DNA of 6,703 bases from Flavobacteriaceae bacterium (GCA_030633225.1 DAOVTF010000116.1:1-6703); one strand, 5' to 3'; counted from the stretch's first letter, positions 1-6,325 are shown. Numbers and translations are program-made. Notes: generated by a model not told the origin, from the letters alone.

Positions 1-103
1 CAGCAATAAAAGTAGGTGTAACACTTAATAGAACAGCTTCAAGTATAGAACATAAAAAAGAAAATGCGATAGAAACCGTTGCATATATAATTAATAATGT
101 CAT
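1..103 (-). CDS. CNNM/DUF21-domain transporter (HlyC/CorC-like), 5' fragment
   Basis: Only the first 34 codons are inside the window; the gene continues past the left edge. From the ATG at 103-101 the reading begins MTLLIIYATVSIAFSF and runs on as LCSILEAVLLSVTPTFIA without a stop. A hydrophobic first helix followed by SxLEAxLLSVTPxxI is the characteristic start of the CNNM (DUF21) transmembrane domain. Proteins of this family are inner-membrane, usually with CBS and CorC/HlyC domains after the membrane part, and are linked to Mg2+ or other divalent cation efflux; those later domains cannot be checked here. The opposite-strand readings of this stretch give no recognisable protein. No TAnnTTTG promoter is visible in the 44 nt between the ATG and the upstream terminator. 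Family assignment is from memory of the N-terminal motif; the substrate is unknown. Confidence 0.85.
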   Translation of the reverse strand, partial: MTLLIIYATVSIAFSFLCSILEAVLLSVTPTFIA

Positions 104-147
104 TTGGTGTTGATTTTTAGCTAAATTACAATTTTTAAATACTTTTC

Positions 148-184
148 CATAAAAAAAGCTTTCTAATCAAATGCTTTTTTTATG
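148..184 (-). terminator. Intrinsic terminator after the sufE-DUF3078 cluster
   Basis: Perfect 12-bp inverted repeat: arm CATAAAAAAAGC at 148-159, 13-nt loop, arm GCTTTTTTTATG at 173-184. Because the arms contain A7 and T7 runs next to a GC base, the stem supplies its own U-tract on either strand. It lies 18 nt past the DUF3078 stop codon and before the CNNM start, so it should end the leftward transcript. Few G-C pairs make the stem weak, so termination efficiency is uncertain. Confidence 0.65.
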
Positions 185-202
185 TGTTAGATATTTATCA
201 AA

Positions 203-1126
203 TTATTTTAAAGTATAATTTAAACCAAATAACCAGTAAGATTGTAGCTTATTATCTATACTATCAAATGTAGCACTTGGGTCTGTATCAAAATTATAAT
301 TTAAAGCTTCTTGTTTGTTTTTTCTTAGTCCAAAATCAAATCCTAAACCAATGTTATTCCATATTGAATAGGCTAGTGTATTGGTCCAAGTCCAGTTTGA
401 ATGATCGGATGTTTCATAACTCTGAAAGATAGAAAGGTTAGATTTGACATTAAAATCACCAATTGTTTTAGAATAGTCTACAACTATTTTAGCTCCTAAA
501 GATGATTCATAAACATTATCCCCACTGCTGAATACAAAATTGTAGTTTAAAGGATGTATCACTACCACCAAATCTTTAATTGGAGTCCAGGTAGCACCAA
601 TACCTAAATCAAGAAAACCAGGGTTGTTAAAGTTTTGTACAAGCGTTGAACGATATTCTCCAAAGGCAGAAATCGCAAATTTATTACTTAATTTATAGCC
701 GTATAATGAGGAAAGATTAAAAACATCTGTAGCAACTTCATATTTAGCACTATCATTATCATCGTCTTTATCGTCAAATTTTACCCAACTAATATTAATA
801 TTTGTAGCGTTTTTCCAAAAATATGTACCTTCAATTTTATCTGCAATTGCATTAATATTAAAACCAAAATTTCCTACAGAAGAGTTTGGAGATTTTTTAG
901 CATACCAGTTGTTAAAACCCGAAATACTTCCACCAATGGTACCAAAAACATTAAATCTCCAACCAGGAAGCGCATCAATTTCACTTTGGATGCCATCTAC
1001 TTTTTTTTGCAAATTACTGATAGAATCTTTTTTTGATTTTTGAAGAGATAATAATTCTCCTTTTGTTTGTGCATTTGTTAAACTAACTATAAGAATTAGT
1101 AATAACAAAGAGACCTGTTTTTTCAT
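203..1126 (-). CDS. DUF3078 domain outer-membrane protein
   Basis: Predicted 307-residue exported protein. The ATG at 1126-1124 is preferred over an in-frame ATG at 1156, because it gives a clean signal peptide (MKKQVSLLLLILIVSLTNAQ, cleavage near residue 20) and because the longer form would overlap a TAnnTTTG promoter box at 1154-1161. After the signal, residues ~22-52 form a heptad-like LxxLQxxxxxxxSxLQxxVxxIQ segment that could be a short coiled coil. From GWRFNVFGTIGG (~55) onward the sequence has alternating, aromatic-rich strands typical of a beta-barrel, with the DUF3078 pattern (GG..S...FNNW, then the FFW-type TYFWKNATNINISW segment) and a C-terminal strand ending NYTLK. An acidic loop DDKDDDNDS lies at ~118-126. 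Function of DUF3078 is unknown; it is a Bacteroidota family often seen beside SUF genes. It is last in the cluster, after DUF2480, with its own possible promoter. Confidence 0.87.
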   Translation of the reverse strand: MKKQVSLLLLILIVSLTNAQTKGELLSLQKSKKDSISNLQKKVDGIQSEIDALPGWRFNVFGTIGGSISGFNNWYAKKSPNSSVGNFGFNINAIADKIEGTYFWKNATNINISWVKFDDKDDDNDSAKYEVATDVFNLSSLYGYKLSNKFAISAFGEYRSTLVQNFNNPGFLDLGIGATWTPIKDLVVVIHPLNYNFVFSSGDNVYESSLGAKIVVDYSKTIGDFNVKSNLSIFQSYETSDHSNWTWTNTLAYSIWNNIGLGFDFGLRKNKQEALNYNFDTDPSATFDSIDNKLQSYWLFGLNYTLK

Positions 1127-1153
1127 GTTAATTATTTTGAAGTTTGATGATGG

Positions 1154-1161
1154 CAAAAATA
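1154..1161 (-). promoter_or_regulatory. Possible -7 promoter box for the DUF3078 gene
   Basis: Read on the minus strand, TATTTTTG matches the Bacteroidota -7 consensus TAnnTTTG. It lies 27 nt upstream of the preferred ATG at 1126, which would leave a leader of about 20 nt. No TTG is visible at the usual 17-23 nt further upstream, so this is a half-match only. It sits in the gap after the DUF2480 stop codon and may let the outer-membrane gene be expressed apart from the genes upstream. Confidence 0.4.
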
Positions 1162-1174
1162 TAAAATTTATATA

Positions 1175-1687
1175 TTATAATGATTTGTTTTTATAAAGAG
1201 GAACACTAGAACATGCTTCACCATACATAATTGATTTAGCAACTGGAAGTAATTTTGAAATAAGTTGTGAATATGCGGTTTGAGGAATTGATTTATTAGA
1301 ACAACCTTTAATTATAACAGAGCGGTTTTTACAAAAATCAAAAGAAAAATTTTCAATTACCTCTTGATAAATACAGGTCTCCAAGAGGTTCAAATCACCG
1401 ACAACAATTTTTTTAGCAAAAGGATTTAGATTTACTGTCAATAATAAATATGCCCATGATGGAATTATAGCATCCACAGAACAAGTTAAAGCAACGTATT
1501 TATTTTGATAAGACTTCCATTTGTGATTTTTTACAAATTCTCTAAAGTCTTTTTCTTTAAGAATTTGTTCATCAAAAAGCCATTTTTTGATATCAAATAA
1601 AACTCGCTCTCCTTCTGGATAAAAATCTTCTAAGTCAATGGTTGTTAATTCACTATTTGCAACTCTATTTACAATCTCTTTTGACAT
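1175..1687 (-). CDS. DUF2480 family protein
   Basis: 170-residue soluble protein without signal peptide or membrane segment. It matches my recollection of DUF2480, a family confined to Bacteroidota, through an N-terminal IVNRVANSxLxTIDLEDFYPEG (residues 5-26), a central CSVDAIIPSWAYLLL (69-83), and a C-terminal GEACSSVPLYK (156-166). It has five cysteines (69, 105, 119, 129, 159); those in the conserved CSVDAIIPSWAY and GEACSSVPLYK segments are candidates for metal or Fe-S binding, but this is inference. It starts 13 nt downstream of the SufT-like gene and is almost certainly co-transcribed with it, which points to a role accessory to Fe-S assembly. No biochemical function is known to me. The ATG at 1687-1685 is the only sensible start. 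Confidence 0.88.
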   Translation of the reverse strand: MSKEIVNRVANSELTTIDLEDFYPEGERVLFDIKKWLFDEQILKEKDFREFVKNHKWKSYQNKYVALTCSVDAIIPSWAYLLLTVNLNPFAKKIVVGDLNLLETCIYQEVIENFSFDFCKNRSVIIKGCSNKSIPQTAYSQLISKLLPVAKSIMYGEACSSVPLYKNKSL

Positions 1688-1700
1688 ATGGAATTAAAAT

Positions 1701-2021
1701 CTATAAAAAACCAAGTTCCAGTTTTGCTTCTTCACTCATCAAATCTTGAGTCCATGCAGGGTCAAAAGTAATTTCAACTTCAGCATTTCTCACCTCTTCT
1801 ATAGTCTTAACTTTTTCTTCAACTTCAACGGGTAAAGTCTCGGCAACTGGGCAATTAGGTGTAGTTAAGGTCATTAAAATTTTAACGTCCCTATCCTCAT
1901 TTACAAAAACATCATAAATTAAACCTAATTCGTAAATATCTACAGGAATTTCAGGATCAAAAATAGTTTTAATCATTTCCACTATTTTTATTCCTAAATC
2001 TTCTTTTTCTTTAGTATCCAT
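1701..2021 (-). CDS. sufT: SUF-associated Fe-S assembly protein, DUF59/MIP18 fold (SufT-like)
   Basis: 106-residue single-domain DUF59 (MIP18/PaaD-like) protein of the short SUF-associated type. Diagnostic segments are DPEIPVDIYELGLIY (22-36), TTPNCPVAE with the conserved Cys57 (53-61), FDPAW (86-90) and the C-terminal MSEEAKLELGFL (95-106). Family members help mature or deliver Fe-S clusters in the cytoplasm, and this type is typically encoded in SUF operons; the direct sufE neighbour upstream fits. The stop is TAG. A strong promoter match lies in the 68-nt gap upstream, so this gene and the DUF2480 gene may be expressed partly independently of sufE. The symbol sufT is used by homology to SufT proteins; the exact biochemical step is not established from sequence. 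Confidence 0.93.
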   Translation of the reverse strand: MDTKEKEDLGIKIVEMIKTIFDPEIPVDIYELGLIYDVFVNEDRDVKILMTLTTPNCPVAETLPVEVEEKVKTIEEVRNAEVEITFDPAWTQDLMSEEAKLELGFL

Positions 2022-2052
2022 TCAGTCTCTTTAAAATCATTCTAAATAAGAG

Positions 2053-2084
2053 CAAATATACTCTAATGAATAATTATAGCAAAA
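2053..2084 (-). promoter_or_regulatory. Bacteroidota promoter for sufT-DUF2480
   Basis: On the minus strand, TTTTG (2084-2080), a 19-nt spacer and TATATTTG (2060-2053) match the Bacteroidota sigma consensus (-33 TTTG, -7 TAnnTTTG) with ideal spacing. Transcription would start near 2046, leaving about 25 nt of leader before the sufT ATG. The -7 box is exactly flanked by AGAG (2049-2052) and CTCT (2061-2064), a small dyad that could be chance or an operator. This is the only promoter in the window with both elements. Confidence 0.6.
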
Positions 2085-2089
2085 TAGTA

Positions 2090-2512
2090 TTAATTGTTTT
2101 TAGTTTGAAAAGCAAGAGCATACAATTTTAACTGTTTTACCATGGAAACTAAACCGTTGGCTCTGGTTGGAGAAAGATGCTCTTTTAATCCGATCTTATC
2201 AATAAAAAATAACTCAGAGCCAAGAATATTTTTTGGACTTTGATTTGAGTAAACCCTTAATAATAATGCGATGATTCCTTTGGTTAAAATGGCATCACTA
2301 TCTGCAGTAAAAATAATTTGATCATCCTTATAATCAGCATTTAACCAAACTTTTGATTGACAGCCTTTTATCAAATTATCTTCTGTTTTTTTAGACTTAT
2401 CGATAAGCTGAAGTGATTTGCCATTTTCAATAATATATTCATATCGTTGCATCCAATCATCAAACATCTCAAACTCGTCAATAATTTCTTCTTGTATATC
2501 TTTAATACTCAT
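2090..2512 (-). CDS. sufE: SufE family cysteine desulfurase sulfur acceptor
   Basis: 140 residues, the normal SufE length. SufE takes persulfide sulfur from the cysteine desulfurase SufS onto an active-site Cys and passes it to the SufBCD scaffold, in the cytoplasm. The active-site Cys is Cys51 in LIKGCQSKVWL (48-57); other family marks are the N-terminal EEIIDEFEMFDDWMQRYEYII (8-28), DSDAILTKGIIALLL (71-85) and SPTRANGL (114-121). The ATG at 2512-2510 is the first start after the divergent promoter region. It is the first gene of the leftward cluster here; the other suf genes (sufBCDS) are not in the window, so the SUF locus is either split or continues elsewhere. The 68-nt gap to the next gene carries a second promoter. 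Confidence 0.95.
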   Translation of the reverse strand: MSIKDIQEEIIDEFEMFDDWMQRYEYIIENGKSLQLIDKSKKTEDNLIKGCQSKVWLNADYKDDQIIFTADSDAILTKGIIALLLRVYSNQSPKNILGSELFFIDKIGLKEHLSPTRANGLVSMVKQLKLYALAFQTKNN

Positions 2513-2522
2513 TTTTTAAACT

Positions 2523-2530
2523 TATTTTTG
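2523..2530 (+). promoter_or_regulatory. -7 promoter box for the pfkB/purF-like operon
   Basis: TATTTTTG matches TAnnTTTG and lies 23 nt before the kinase ATG at 2554, giving a leader of about 15-20 nt. The nearest upstream TTG (2492-2494) is 28 nt away, too far for a standard -33 element, so only the -7 part is supported. It forms the left half of a palindrome shared with the opposing sufE promoter. Confidence 0.5.
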
Positions 2531-2538
2531 CAAAAATA
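2531..2538 (-). promoter_or_regulatory. -7 promoter box for the sufE cluster
   Basis: Minus-strand TATTTTTG, 18 nt upstream of the sufE ATG at 2512, directly abutting the plus-strand box at 2523-2530. Together they make the perfect 16-bp palindrome TATTTTTGCAAAAATA. No well-spaced -33 TTG is seen. The leader would be only about 10-15 nt, common for Bacteroidota genes that do not use a Shine-Dalgarno site. Confidence 0.5.
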
Positions 2539-2553
2539 CATAATAGTCAATAC

Positions 2554-3480
2554 ATGGGAAAACTTTTAATTGTAGGAACTGTAGCATTTGATGCGATTGA
2601 AACTCCTTTTGGTAAAACAGATAAAATATTAGGAGGAGCGGCGACTTACATAGGTTTATCAGCATCACAATTTGGAATTGAAAGCGGAATTATATCTGTA
2701 GTTGGTGGGGATTTTCCTAAGGAATATTTAGAAATGCTAAACAATAAAAACATTGATACAAGTGGAATTGAAATTGTAGAAAATGGCAAAACATTTTTTT
2801 GGAGTGGAAAATACCATAATGATCTTAACACAAGAGACACTTTAATAACTGATTTAAATGTTTTAGCGGACTTTAGACCTGTGGTTCCTGACAATTTTAT
2901 TGACTGTGATTTTTTAATGCTGGGAAATCTACATCCTGCTGTTCAAATGTCTGTAATAGTTCAAATTCCGAAAAGGCCAAAATTAGTCGCATTAGATACT
3001 ATGAATTTTTGGATGGATAACACTTTAGATGAATTGCTAGAGGTAATTAAAAAAGTAGATGTAATTACTATAAATGATGAAGAAGCAAGGCAATTGAGTG
3101 GTGAATATTCATTAGTAAAGGCTGCTGAAAAAATACATAAAATGGGTCCGCAATATGTTGTTATAAAAAAAGGAGAACACGGTGCTTTACTCTTTAATAA
3201 TGGTAATGTGTTTTTTGCACCTGCTTTACCTTTAGAAGAAGTATTTGACCCAACAGGAGCTGGAGATACATTTGCTGGTGGTTTTATTGGTTATATGGCG
3301 AGCACCCACGATATATCTTTTGAAAATATGAAAAGGGCAGTAATTTATGGCTCTAATTTAGCTTCATTTTGTGTTGAAAGGTTTGGTACAGAAAGAATGA
3401 TAAACTTAGAACAAGAAGAAGTCCAAACCAGATTACAAGAATTTAAACAATTGACTCAATTTGATATAGAATTAAATTAA
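2554..3480 (+). CDS. PfkB family sugar/nucleoside kinase
   Basis: 308-residue cytoplasmic ribokinase-like (PfkB) kinase, complete. Seen in order: glycine-rich N-terminal PfkB segment GGAATYIGLSASQFG (27-41), lid/substrate region with FFWSGKY (81-87), VALDTMNFWMDNT (145-157), INDEEA (173-178, the NxxE-type Mg/ATP motif), KKGEHGALLF (205-214), and the C-terminal signature FDPTGAGDTFAGGF (231-244), whose Asp238 should be the catalytic base. Family members phosphorylate a hydroxymethyl group on sugars, sugar phosphates or nucleosides using ATP; the substrate cannot be read from sequence. The gene is first in a likely operon, 23 nt before the PurF-like amidotransferase, so a ribose or nucleoside substrate linked to PRPP/purine metabolism is plausible but is inference. 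Confidence 0.92.
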   Translation: MGKLLIVGTVAFDAIETPFGKTDKILGGAATYIGLSASQFGIESGIISVVGGDFPKEYLEMLNNKNIDTSGIEIVENGKTFFWSGKYHNDLNTRDTLITDLNVLADFRPVVPDNFIDCDFLMLGNLHPAVQMSVIVQIPKRPKLVALDTMNFWMDNTLDELLEVIKKVDVITINDEEARQLSGEYSLVKAAEKIHKMGPQYVVIKKGEHGALLFNNGNVFFAPALPLEEVFDPTGAGDTFAGGFIGYMASTHDISFENMKRAVIYGSNLASFCVERFGTERMINLEQEEVQTRLQEFKQLTQFDIELN

Positions 3481-3503
3481 TTTTAAATCTTCAAATAATT
3501 ACC

Positions 3504-5396
3504 ATGAGTGATGCTTTAAAACATGAATGTGGAATTGCTTTAGTGAGGTTATTAAAACCAATTCAATATTACAAAGATAAATATGGCACTGCTTTTTACG
3601 GAATCAATAAAATGTATTTATTGATGGAAAAACAACATAATCGTGGTCAGGATGGTGCTGGTTTTGCAAGTGTTAAATTTGATGTTAAACCAGGCACTAG
3701 ATATATAAGCCGAGTTAGATCAAATGACCAACAACCAATTCAAGATGTTTTTGCAAAAATTAATCAACGCTTAAATGGAGTGATACAAGAAAATCCTGAA
3801 AAAGTTAATGATGTACAATGGCAAATTGAAAACATGCCTTATGTTGGAAATTTATTTTTGGGACATGTTAGATATGGTACTTTTGGTAAAAACAGTATTG
3901 AAAGCGTTCATCCATTTTTGCGCCAGAACAATTGGAAACATAAAAATTTAATTGTTGCTGGTAATTTTAACATGACCAATTCAAGTGAATTATTACAAGA
4001 ATTAATTGAATTGGGTCAACATCCAAAAGAGAATACAGACACGGTAACTATCATGGAAAAAATTGGACATTTTTTAGATGATGAAGTTTTAGACCTATAT
4101 TATAAATTCAAGCAAAAAGGAATTAGTAAAAAAGATGCATCTCCTTTAATTGCAAAAGAATTAAACATTCAAAAAATATTAAAAAGAGCGTCAAAAAATT
4201 GGGATGGAGGATATGCTATGGCAGGGTTAATTGGTCATGGAGATGCTTTTGTATTACGCGATCCTGCTGGAATCAGACCAGCATATTATTACCAAGATGA
4301 CGAAGTTGTAGTTGTTGCATCTGAAAGACCGGTTATTCAAACCGTTTTTGATGTGAATATTGATGAGGTTAAAGAAATTGAAAGAGCTCATGCTTTAATT
4401 ATCAAGAAAGATGGTACTGTGAAAACAGAACAAGTAATGGATCAACTGCCAAATAAAGCTTGTTCTTTTGAGCGGATTTATTTTTCACGAGGTAGCGATG
4501 CATCAATTTATGAAGAAAGAAAGAATTTAGGAAAACTAATATTTCCAAAAGTTTTACGTCATATAGATAATGATATTAATAATACGGTTTTTTCATATAT
4601 TCCAAATACTGCTGAAACATCATTTTTTGGAATGACGGAAGCGGCAGAAGAATATTTGAATAAACACAAACTAGATATAATATTAAACGGCAACAAAAAT
4701 ATTTCAGCTAAAAAATTGACTGAAATACTATCAGTAAGACCGAGAATTGAAAAAATAGCCATAAAGGATGCCAAATTAAGAACTTTTATTGCAGATGATA
4801 ATAGTCGGAATGATTTGGTTGCGCATGTTTACGATGTTACCTATGGCGTTGTAAAACCAACAGATAATTTAGTAATTATTGACGATAGCATTGTAAGAGG
4901 AACTACTTTGAAGAAAAGTATTATTAAGATCTTAGATAAATTGAATCCTAAAAAGATTGTTGTTGTTTCATCAGCTCCACAAATTAGATATCCGGATTGT
5001 TATGGAATTGACATGGCTAGATTGGAAGATTTTATTGCATTTAAAGCAACTTTAGAATTATTGAAAGACACAAATCAATATTCTATTGTTGATGAGGTTT
5101 ATAAATTATGTAAGGCTAATATTGATAATATTGATCCTGAAAATTATGTCAAAAAAGTATATGAGCCTTTTACAGCAGATCAGATTTCAGCTAAAATAGC
5201 CGAACTTTTAAAAACAGAAAACATCAACTCTGAATTAAAAATTATTTTTCAATCTATTGACAATTTACATGAAGCTATTCCAAATAATCCAGGAGATTGG
5301 TATTTTACAGGAAATTATCCAACAAAAGGCGGAATGAGAGTTGTAAATAAGGCTTTTATAAACTTTTATGAAGGAAAAAAGGAAAGAGCATATTAA
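3504..5396 (+). CDS. purF: PurF-like amidophosphoribosyltransferase (class II glutamine amidotransferase), long Bacteroidota form
   Basis: 630 residues, about 130-160 longer than classical PurF (~470-505). PurF makes 5-phosphoribosylamine from PRPP and glutamine, the first purine step. The N-terminal glutaminase domain has Cys9 after the short MSDALKHE leader (likely cleaved to expose an N-terminal Cys nucleophile), RGQDGAG (47-53), GHVRYGTFG (120-128) and NTDTVTI (177-183). The C-terminal PRTase domain has YIPNTAETSFFGMTEA (365-380), LRTFI (425-429), the PRPP loop VIIDDSIVRGTT (457-468) and PDCYGID (497-503). Extra length falls around 75-115, 190-230 and 330-425. Oddities: the usual NGN oxyanion segment reads GNFNMTN (153-159), and positions matching Fe-S cysteines of the Bacillus-type enzyme read ASERP (272-276), PDCYG and NNPGDWYFTG (594-603). 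It may be the main PurF or a paralogue with a changed role; the symbol marks family only. Confidence 0.85.
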   Translation: MSDALKHECGIALVRLLKPIQYYKDKYGTAFYGINKMYLLMEKQHNRGQDGAGFASVKFDVKPGTRYISRVRSNDQQPIQDVFAKINQRLNGVIQENPEKVNDVQWQIENMPYVGNLFLGHVRYGTFGKNSIESVHPFLRQNNWKHKNLIVAGNFNMTNSSELLQELIELGQHPKENTDTVTIMEKIGHFLDDEVLDLYYKFKQKGISKKDASPLIAKELNIQKILKRASKNWDGGYAMAGLIGHGDAFVLRDPAGIRPAYYYQDDEVVVVASERPVIQTVFDVNIDEVKEIERAHALIIKKDGTVKTEQVMDQLPNKACSFERIYFSRGSDASIYEERKNLGKLIFPKVLRHIDNDINNTVFSYIPNTAETSFFGMTEAAEEYLNKHKLDIILNGNKNISAKKLTEILSVRPRIEKIAIKDAKLRTFIADDNSRNDLVAHVYDVTYGVVKPTDNLVIIDDSIVRGTTLKKSIIKILDKLNPKKIVVVSSAPQIRYPDCYGIDMARLEDFIAFKATLELLKDTNQYSIVDEVYKLCKANIDNIDPENYVKKVYEPFTADQISAKIAELLKTENINSELKIIFQSIDNLHEAIPNNPGDWYFTGNYPTKGGMRVVNKAFINFYEGKKERAY

Positions 5397-5414
5397 TTAA
5401 AAGAAGTTTAAATT

Positions 5415-5900
5415 ATGAATCGTTTATCGAAAATTAGTATTTTTTTATTGGGTTTTATGGGAATATTGAGTTTATCTCAATGTAAAACTCAAAACACACA
5501 AGACACAGCACCTTTTACAATAACTGAAAAAACTTATTTTAATTGGGCAGGAGGTAAAAAGGGATCCAATGGAGTTAATATTAAATTAGCAGGAACTTTT
5601 AGTACAACTAATTTATCCTTTTCTAAAATATATTTTCAAAACAGAGAGTATGGAGTAGTTCCGGAAATTAATGGAACAAAATTTAGTCTTGTTGGAACTT
5701 ATACAACGTTAACCAAAAGAGAGAATGATATGTATGGTAACGCAATTGATGAATATGGCAACGAAGCTCCAAAAATTGAAAAGAACATTCCATTTGACTT
5801 ACAAAAAGATGAAGCAATAATTGTTTATGCAATAAGCGGAGAAGAAAAATATTATAAAGTTAAAGGAATTAAACAAATAGAAACAGTTTATTATCCTTAA
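5415..5900 (+). CDS. Small lipoprotein of unknown function
   Basis: 161 residues. The N-terminus (MNRLSK, hydrophobic stretch 7-20, then SLSQC at 19-23) looks like a type II signal peptide with lipidated Cys23; Gln at -1 is not classical, so lipidation is likely but unproven. The mature part is rich in beta-prone and aromatic residues (FTITEKTYFNWAGGKKGSNGVNIKLAG at ~35-61, with the GKKGS turn) and carries an acidic/Asn stretch ENDMYGNAIDEYGNEAPK around 103-120, ending EKYYKVKGIKQIETVYYP. I do not recognise the family. It follows the PurF-like gene by 18 nt without a promoter, so it is probably co-transcribed, although an envelope lipoprotein has no obvious link to purine enzymes. Its TAA overlaps the convergent barrel gene's stop. 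Confidence 0.8.
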   Translation: MNRLSKISIFLLGFMGILSLSQCKTQNTQDTAPFTITEKTYFNWAGGKKGSNGVNIKLAGTFSTTNLSFSKIYFQNREYGVVPEINGTKFSLVGTYTTLTKRENDMYGNAIDEYGNEAPKIEKNIPFDLQKDEAIIVYAISGEEKYYKVKGIKQIETVYYP

Positions 5901-6325
5901 AGGTTTAAGCTTAAACCAATAGAACCGTTGTTACCTAATTCAGCAAAGACACCAATTTTCTCTGTAAAAAAATATCTCAAACCAACATAACCTGTGAATT
6001 TAATGTCATTACTTGATAAATAACCAACTTCTACACCGGGATAGATATCAAATTTTGAAGGTAAATCTAAAATATGAGCGAAATGTAGATTAGTCCTAAC
6101 AAAAAGAGAATAGTCATTGTCATCATCATCCAAAATGTATGAACCCCCAGCTCCAATTGAAAATAAGTCACCTAATCCATAATCATAAGACGCCCTAATA
6201 CCATTACCATTCCCATAAAGGTCATAACCAATATTTATTTTATGGTCACCTTTACCTTCATAAGATTGTGAGTAGGAAACAATAGTTAAACTGAATAAAA
6301 AAATAAATATTCTTAAAGTTTTCAT
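5897..6325 (-). CDS. Small outer-membrane beta-barrel protein (DUF6646-like)
   Basis: 142-residue exported protein with signal peptide MKTLRIFIFLFSLTIVSYSQ (cleavage near residue 20). The mature start SYEGKGDHKINIGYDLYGNGNGIRASYDYGLGD and the later DIYPGVEVGYLSS...GYVGLRYFFTEKIGVFAELG resemble what I recall of DUF6646, a flavobacterial family of small OmpX/OmpW-sized barrels; about eight amphipathic strands can be traced, ending GSIGLSLNL. An Asp-rich loop (DDDDNDY, ~66-72) could bind cations. The role is unknown. The upstream region on its coding strand has no exact TAnnTTTG box. The gene ends convergently with the lipoprotein, the two coding regions sharing four bases. Confidence 0.85.
   Translation of the reverse strand: MKTLRIFIFLFSLTIVSYSQSYEGKGDHKINIGYDLYGNGNGIRASYDYGLGDLFSIGAGGSYILDDDDNDYSLFVRTNLHFAHILDLPSKFDIYPGVEVGYLSSNDIKFTGYVGLRYFFTEKIGVFAELGNNGSIGLSLNL
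5902..5917. repeat. Perfect 16-bp palindrome at the convergent gene ends
   Basis: GGTTTAAGCTTAAACC is its own reverse complement. It covers the last codons of the barrel gene and begins 2 nt after the lipoprotein stop. As RNA it could fold as a 6-bp stem with an AGCU loop on either strand, but no U-run follows on the plus strand, so it would be at best a weak bidirectional terminator or transcript-end protector. Confidence 0.45.

Noticed and set aside
1..113. Plus-strand open frame ending at TGA 111-113
   Set aside because: Its translation is unremarkable, while the minus strand of the same bases encodes a recognisable CNNM N-terminus with an ATG.
1127..1156. Ten-codon upstream extension of the DUF3078 gene starting at the ATG at 1156
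   Set aside because: It would put MPSSNFKIIN before a clean signal peptide and would overlap a TAnnTTTG promoter box.
2646..2894. 82-codon minus-strand frame inside the kinase gene
   Set aside because: Shadow of the PfkB coding sequence; no family resemblance and it opposes a strongly supported gene.
4559..4774. 71-codon minus-strand frame inside the PurF-like gene
   Set aside because: Shadow of the coding frame; hydrophobic composition comes from the complement of an AT-rich Lys/Asn/Ile-rich region.
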